Assembly (NCBI GenBank): GCA_021846275.1
Contig: JAJZBZ010000002.1
Location: 682,001 to 746,000, forward strand
Direction of reading: 5' to 3'
Length of the DNA stretch: 64,000 nucleotides
DNA from: Acidobacteriota bacterium
GTDB lineage: Bacteria; Acidobacteriota; Terriglobia; Terriglobales; Acidobacteriaceae
Below, piece by piece: positions 60,157 through 64,000 of the stretch. Positions within the stretch are counted from its first letter, which is position 1; every line of letters begins with the position of its first letter. The translations under genes were made by a program, and so were the position numbers. The notes under the pieces are model-generated. The model was not told the DNA's origin and did not search any database. It saw nothing but the letters and a program-made list of their open reading frames with translations.

Positions 60157-60947
60157 AGACCTGGATTCCCGACAATCGGAATTTTGCTTATCTCACCTGG
60201 TCGCAGGTGGATGCTCTGCCACGCGAGCAGACGCTGCTGGTACTGCCGACAGCGGCGATTGAGCAGCATGGTCATCATCTGCCGCTGGCCACGGACACGC
60301 TCTGCAACAATCTGCTGCTGGGCCACGCGCTGGCGCTGCTGCCGGGCGAGATGCACGTCTACGCGCTGCCGCCGGTCTGTTATGGCAAGAGCAACGAGCA
60401 CATCGGTTTTCCAGGCACGCTGTCGGTCTCTTCATCGACATTCATGGCCGTTCTGCGTGACCTGGGCGCGAGCATCCAGGCAGGTGGATTTCAGAAGCTG
60501 GTGCTCTATAACACGCACGGCGGCAACACGTCGCTGGTGGATGTGATGGCACGCGACCTGCGCGCGGAGTTTGGGCTGCGCACGTTCTCGCTTTTCGGTT
60601 CGCCCGGAGCAACGTTTGACACGGTGAGCGCGCAGGAGCGCGCGTATGGTTTTCATGCGGGCGAAATTGAGACGGCGTTTCTGCTGTATGGAACACCGGA
60701 GCTGGTGCGGCAGGATCGCTACAGCAGCAACTACATTGCCGACGTGGCTGATCCGCAGCCGCTGAAGCCGGAAGGATCGAGCGCGAACTTCGCCTGGCTG
60801 ACGCGCGATATAGCGGCGAGCGGAGTGATGGGCGATCCCGCCGCAGCGACGGCGGAAAACGGGCAGAGATGGGTGCGGGAGTCGGCTGCGCGCATTGCCG
60901 AGCTGCTGACGGCGATGTACGTTTTTCAGCCGCCATCGCAGGCCTGA
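60153..60947 (+). CDS. Creatininase-family amidohydrolase
   Basis: A 264-residue metal-dependent amidohydrolase of the creatininase family, which includes creatinine amidohydrolase and ring-opening or formamide hydrolases such as ArfB and MftE-type enzymes. Metal ligands fit the family: Glu37, His39 and Asp48 in AIEQHGHHLPLATD, then LYNTHGGNTSLV, and HAGEIETAFLL. The start is GTG 60153, overlapping the FAD oxidase stop. Substrate unknown; a cyclic amide or formamide is the natural guess. Confidence 0.92.
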   Translation: MKTWIPDNRNFAYLTWSQVDALPREQTLLVLPTAAIEQHGHHLPLATDTLCNNLLLGHALALLPGEMHVYALPPVCYGKSNEHIGFPGTLSVSSSTFMAVLRDLGASIQAGGFQKLVLYNTHGGNTSLVDVMARDLRAEFGLRTFSLFGSPGATFDTVSAQERAYGFHAGEIETAFLLYGTPELVRQDRYSSNYIADVADPQPLKPEGSSANFAWLTRDIAASGVMGDPAAATAENGQRWVRESAARIAELLTAMYVFQPPSQA

Positions 60948-60988
60948 TCGCAGGAACCATTGCAGAGTTGACCGGGGAGTCGTAACGA

Positions 60989-62713
60989 ATGGCCAAGCGG
61001 GTGGATTGTGGCAGCGGAGTGAAGCTGGAGCGCGGGCTGGTCTGCACGCTCTCCGATGGCGTTCGGCTCGTCTCCGATCACTACTACCCCGACACCGGGC
61101 GTTTCGGTTCGGGTCCATGGCCGACGCTGCTGATGCGTCAGCCTTATGGGCGTGATATTGCCTCGACGGTGGTGTATGCGCATCCGGCCTGGTTTGCGGC
61201 GCAGGGCTATCATGTTGTGATTCAGGACGTGAGAGGTCGTGGCGGTTCGGAGGGCGATTTTTATCCCTTTCGCCACGAGGGTCGCGACGGCGCGGAGACG
61301 ATTGCGTGGCTGATGCGTCATCCGGCGTGCAACGGACGCATCGGCATGTATGGGTTTTCCTATCAGGGTGTGACGCAGCTGCTGGCCGCTGCGGAAAATC
61401 CAGCCGGGTTGGAGTGCATTGCGCCGCACATGGCGGCGGCGGATCTCTATCACGGATGGTTCTATCATCACGGCGCGCTGCGGCTGGCTTCGACGCTTGG
61501 CTGGGGGTTGCAGATGCTGCGCGAGGACGCGCGCCGAAGGCAACGGCGCGAGGCGAGCGAAATTCTGGAGGGGGCGTGGCTCGATGTGCGCAGGCAGCCG
61601 CAGTTTGCGCCGTATCGCTCGCATCCGGCGCTCGGCGATCCCGCCTTACCCACCTATCTGAGCGACTGGATGGAGCATCGCGAATGGGATGATTACTGGC
61701 GCGCTCTCGACATCAGTGATCGCTACGAGGCGATTGGCGTGCCCGCCTTTCACATTGCCGGCTGGTATGACACGTATCTGAACGGAACCATGCTCGGGTA
61801 TCAGGCGCTTCGTCGCCGGGCTGGCACAGCCTTTGCGCGCGAGCATCAGTATCTGCTGGCCGGGCCCTGGATTCATATTCCGTGGGGCGATCGTGCGGGA
61901 GACGCGCGATGGGGCGATGCGGCGAATCTGGACACCAACGCGCTGCTGCTGCGATGGTTTGATCACTGGATGCGCGACGGCGGTGGGTTCCGCGACGAGC
62001 CGCGTGTGCGGCATTACGTTCTGGGCGCGGATGAGTGGCGGGCGGCTGACGATCTGCCGGATGGAACAAACTGCGCGCTCTATCTGCACAGCAACGGGTC
62101 GGCGAATTCGCGCAAGGGCGATGGCGTTCTTTCGGCCGCCGCGTCGGCGGGCGAGGAGCCGCGCGATTTTTTTGTTTATGATCCGGAGGTGCCCGTGCTG
62201 GCTCCGGGCGGAGCACTCGCGCTGAGTGGGCCTGCGGATCAATCCGCGATGGAGCTGGGCAACAATCTGCTCTACTTTGTCACGCCACCCGTTGCGCGCG
62301 GCGTAACCATCTTCGGCCAGCCGAGCGTGGTGCTTTACGCGCAGACATCGGCGACGCACGCGGACCTGACGGCGAAGCTGGCGCGCGTTCTGCCGTCGGG
62401 GCGAGCGGAGTTTCTGACCATCGGCATCGCGCGTTCCTCATTTCTGTTTGCGGATTCGGGGTATCGCGCCGACGAGGTGAATCGATGGGAGTTCTCGTTG
62501 GAGATGACTTCGTTTTCGCTGGAGGCGGGCGACAGACTTGCGCTTGAAATCGCGGGGTCGGCATTTCCGCTGTATGATCGCAACCCATCGAACGCGACGC
62601 CGCCCCAGCTTGCCGACGTGTGGAGATGGGAGCGTTCGACGCACCAGATTCTGCACACGGACAAGTACCCATCGGCTTTGCTGCTGCCGGTGGAAGGAGC
62701 GATGCCGTGGTGA
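60989..62713 (+). CDS. CocE/NonD-family serine hydrolase
   Basis: A 574-residue alpha/beta-hydrolase of the X-Pro dipeptidyl-peptidase/CocE/NonD family (acyl-ester or amide cleavage). The nucleophile elbow is GFSYQG with Ser124. LLMRQPYGRDIASTVVYAHPAWFAAQGYHVVIQDVRGRGGSEGDFYPF matches the family's N-terminal motif. A helical cap follows, and a C-terminal jelly-roll domain (about 390-574, ADLTAKLARVLPSGRAEFLTIG). No signal peptide is visible, so it is probably cytoplasmic. Its stop overlaps the ATPase start (GTGA). Confidence 0.92.
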   Translation: MAKRVDCGSGVKLERGLVCTLSDGVRLVSDHYYPDTGRFGSGPWPTLLMRQPYGRDIASTVVYAHPAWFAAQGYHVVIQDVRGRGGSEGDFYPFRHEGRDGAETIAWLMRHPACNGRIGMYGFSYQGVTQLLAAAENPAGLECIAPHMAAADLYHGWFYHHGALRLASTLGWGLQMLREDARRRQRREASEILEGAWLDVRRQPQFAPYRSHPALGDPALPTYLSDWMEHREWDDYWRALDISDRYEAIGVPAFHIAGWYDTYLNGTMLGYQALRRRAGTAFAREHQYLLAGPWIHIPWGDRAGDARWGDAANLDTNALLLRWFDHWMRDGGGFRDEPRVRHYVLGADEWRAADDLPDGTNCALYLHSNGSANSRKGDGVLSAAASAGEEPRDFFVYDPEVPVLAPGGALALSGPADQSAMELGNNLLYFVTPPVARGVTIFGQPSVVLYAQTSATHADLTAKLARVLPSGRAEFLTIGIARSSFLFADSGYRADEVNRWEFSLEMTSFSLEAGDRLALEIAGSAFPLYDRNPSNATPPQLADVWRWERSTHQILHTDKYPSALLLPVEGAMPW

Positions 62714-63558
62714 GGAAAGTTGTCGAAAGCGACTCCGCCCGGAGCCAGCGATCCGCAATTCCGGAGATTGAGCTGAAGGGTATTTCAAAGCAGTTCGACT
62801 CGGGGAATGCCAACACGCGCCGGCCAGTGCTCCAGGATATTTCGCTCGCGGTGGAACGCGGCGAGATTGTGACGCTGCTGGGGCCGTCGGGATGCGGAAA
62901 ATCGACGCTGCTCCGTATTGTGGCCGGGCTGCTGGCACCGTCGGCTGGCGAGGTTTTCGTGAACGGGATTCTTCCGGTCAACGCGCGGCAGATGATGAGC
63001 TTCATCTTTCAGGATGCGACGCTGCTGCCGTGGCGGACGGTCGCGCAGAATGTGGGACTGGGCCTGGAACTGGAGCACGCGGCGCGTCCGCTGCGAGCCG
63101 AGCGGATTGCAGCGATGCTGCGGCTGGTGGGGCTGGAGGACGCGGGCAAGAGTTATCCGCGACAGCTCTCCGGCGGCATGAAGATGCGCGTCTCGATTGC
63201 GCGCGCGCTCGTCCATCGACCGCGCATTCTGCTCATGGACGAACCCTTCGCGGCGCTGGATGAGATCAATCGGGACCGGCTGAACGAGGAGGTTTTGCGG
63301 CTTCATCGAGAACAGAACTGGACCGTTCTCTTTGTCACGCACTCGGTGGCGGAAGCGGTTTTTCTTTCCACGCGAGTCGTGGTGCTGGCTGCTCATCCGG
63401 GTCGCATCGCGCATATCCACGAGGTGAATCTGCCGTGGCCGCGTGAGAGCGCGATGCGGCTCAGTCCGGCATTTGACGCTGAGGCGGCCAGGGTTTCGCA
63501 CCTGCTGCGCGAGGCTACGGCAATCTCACGACCGGATGGCGAAGGAGCGTTGGGTTGA
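62710..63558 (+). CDS. ABC transporter ATP-binding protein (nitrate/sulfonate/NMT1 class)
   Basis: A 282-residue ATPase of the SsuB/TauB/ThiZ class. Walker A is GPSGCGKST at 58-66, the Q-loop is FQDATLLPWRTVAQNVGLGLEL, the signature is LSGGMKMRVSIARALV, and Walker B is ILLMDEPFAALDE, followed by the switch His in FVTHSVAEAVFLSTRVVVL. The start is GTG 62710 (GTG 62707 adjacent), overlapping the hydrolase stop. It should energise the downstream permease with the lipoprotein encoded at 56931-57932. Confidence 0.94.
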   Translation: MRKVVESDSARSQRSAIPEIELKGISKQFDSGNANTRRPVLQDISLAVERGEIVTLLGPSGCGKSTLLRIVAGLLAPSAGEVFVNGILPVNARQMMSFIFQDATLLPWRTVAQNVGLGLELEHAARPLRAERIAAMLRLVGLEDAGKSYPRQLSGGMKMRVSIARALVHRPRILLMDEPFAALDEINRDRLNEEVLRLHREQNWTVLFVTHSVAEAVFLSTRVVVLAAHPGRIAHIHEVNLPWPRESAMRLSPAFDAEAARVSHLLREATAISRPDGEGALG

Positions 63559-64000
63559 GACCGAAGATCACGCTGGCGCTGAACAGCCTGCTCGTGCTGG
63601 CTTTCTTTCTGCTGCTGTGGCAGGTGCTGACGGTTCTGCTGCATGTGCCAGCGTATATTCTTCCTGGCCCGATTGCCGTTGCAGCGGTTGTCGGCAGCCG
63701 ATTCTCTTCGCTGGCTGCTTCGTTCTGGATCACGACGCAGGCGGCGGCAATAGGGCTTGCCGCGAGCATCCTCGTCGGCATTGCGATCTCGTTGATCTTT
63801 GCGCAGTGGCGCTGGCTGCGACGGCTCCTTTATCCCTACACGATCCTGCTGCAGACGGTGCCCATCGTCGCCATTGCTCCGCTGATCCTGATGTGGATGG
63901 GCAGCGGGATTGGCTCGGTGGCATTCATCGCCTTTATTGTCTGCCTCGCGCCGATCATCGCCAACACGACGCAGGGACTGATCAGTGTGGAGGAAAATCT
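63555..64000 (+). CDS. ABC transporter permease, truncated by window end
   Basis: The frame begins with TTG 63555, overlapping the ATPase stop, with GAAGGAG about seven bases upstream, and remains open to the last base (about 148 codons). The N-terminal membrane helix (LALNSLLVLAFFLLLWQVLTVLL) and further hydrophobic segments match the BPD permease class: PGPIAVAAVV, FWITTQAAAIGLAASILVGIAISLI, LYPYTILLQTVPIVAIAPLILMWMGSGIGSVAFIAFIVCLAPIIANTTQGLISV. Its C-terminal half lies outside the window. Confidence 0.88.
   Translation, partial: MRPKITLALNSLLVLAFFLLLWQVLTVLLHVPAYILPGPIAVAAVVGSRFSSLAASFWITTQAAAIGLAASILVGIAISLIFAQWRWLRRLLYPYTILLQTVPIVAIAPLILMWMGSGIGSVAFIAFIVCLAPIIANTTQGLISVEEN

Noticed and set aside
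1-64000. CRISPR arrays, rRNA and tRNA genes, complete prophage
   Set aside because: No regularly spaced direct repeats, no rRNA sequence, no tRNA-like cloverleaf with a TTC-loop and CCA-proximal stem noticed, and no phage structural genes. A dedicated tRNA search would be needed to be certain for tRNAs.

Overview
The window looks like a chromosome segment from a soil-type Acidobacteriota bacterium, probably class Terriglobia (Granulicella/Edaphobacter/Acidobacterium-like). The assignment rests on an 'acidobacterial VWFA-related' protein, many secreted proteins of a kind common in that phylum, and a Gram-negative envelope (WaaA, LpxK, TonB, Wza/Wzc) encoded in GC-rich DNA. I see no rRNA or tRNA gene, no CRISPR array and no prophage. 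Most of the window is housekeeping DNA. The only clearly accessory stretch is about 44.9-48.1 kb.

Layout. 0-9.6 kb: M50 site-2 protease, YihY membrane protein, pyruvate kinase, a TonB-like protein, a VTT/DedA-like membrane protein, MoeA, a secreted TPR protein and QueC. 9.7-24.5 kb: SSAT-like acetyltransferase coupled to TrmFO, VWFA-related protein plus a secreted partner, TSUP permease, Ffh with a serine hydrolase, a JAMM peptidase followed by an E1-like/rhodanese fusion, a tandem PilZ protein, RsmI, a CBS-domain M50-like protein whose zinc motif is lost, and RsmD. 24.6-29.6 kb: lipid A/core genes (waaA-lpxK-GT9) continuing into an ICMT-like methyltransferase and a DUF3108 protein. 29.7-40.0 kb, minus strand: a long run valS-nadC-birA-coaX-unknown-RlmD-like-comEC with very short spacings.

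40.3-44.9 kb: a compact exopolysaccharide operon (Wza-like export protein, O-antigen-ligase-like membrane protein, Wzc-like tyrosine kinase). It contains no glycosyltransferase and ends against an IS630 remnant. 45-48.1 kb: the IS630 fragment, an ArsR/SRPBCC pair, a dispersed intergenic repeat and two small orphan genes. 48.1-55.4 kb: polysaccharide deacetylase, panB-panC, a di-heme cytochrome c, a large secreted protein, a Bcp peroxiredoxin, and a DUF2165 membrane protein coupled to a secreted mono-heme protein with a possible molybdopterin-type fold.

55.4-64.0 kb: a dense gene set of RidA, acetamidase/formamidase, an NMT1/THI5-like lipoprotein, guanine-deaminase-like enzyme, FAD oxidase, creatininase-family amidohydrolase, CocE/NonD hydrolase, ABC ATPase and an ABC permease cut off by the window end. 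Most joins are 4-base stop/start overlaps. I read it as an uptake and breakdown locus for an unidentified nitrogenous, possibly heterocyclic, compound. It is the best candidate in the window for an undescribed system.
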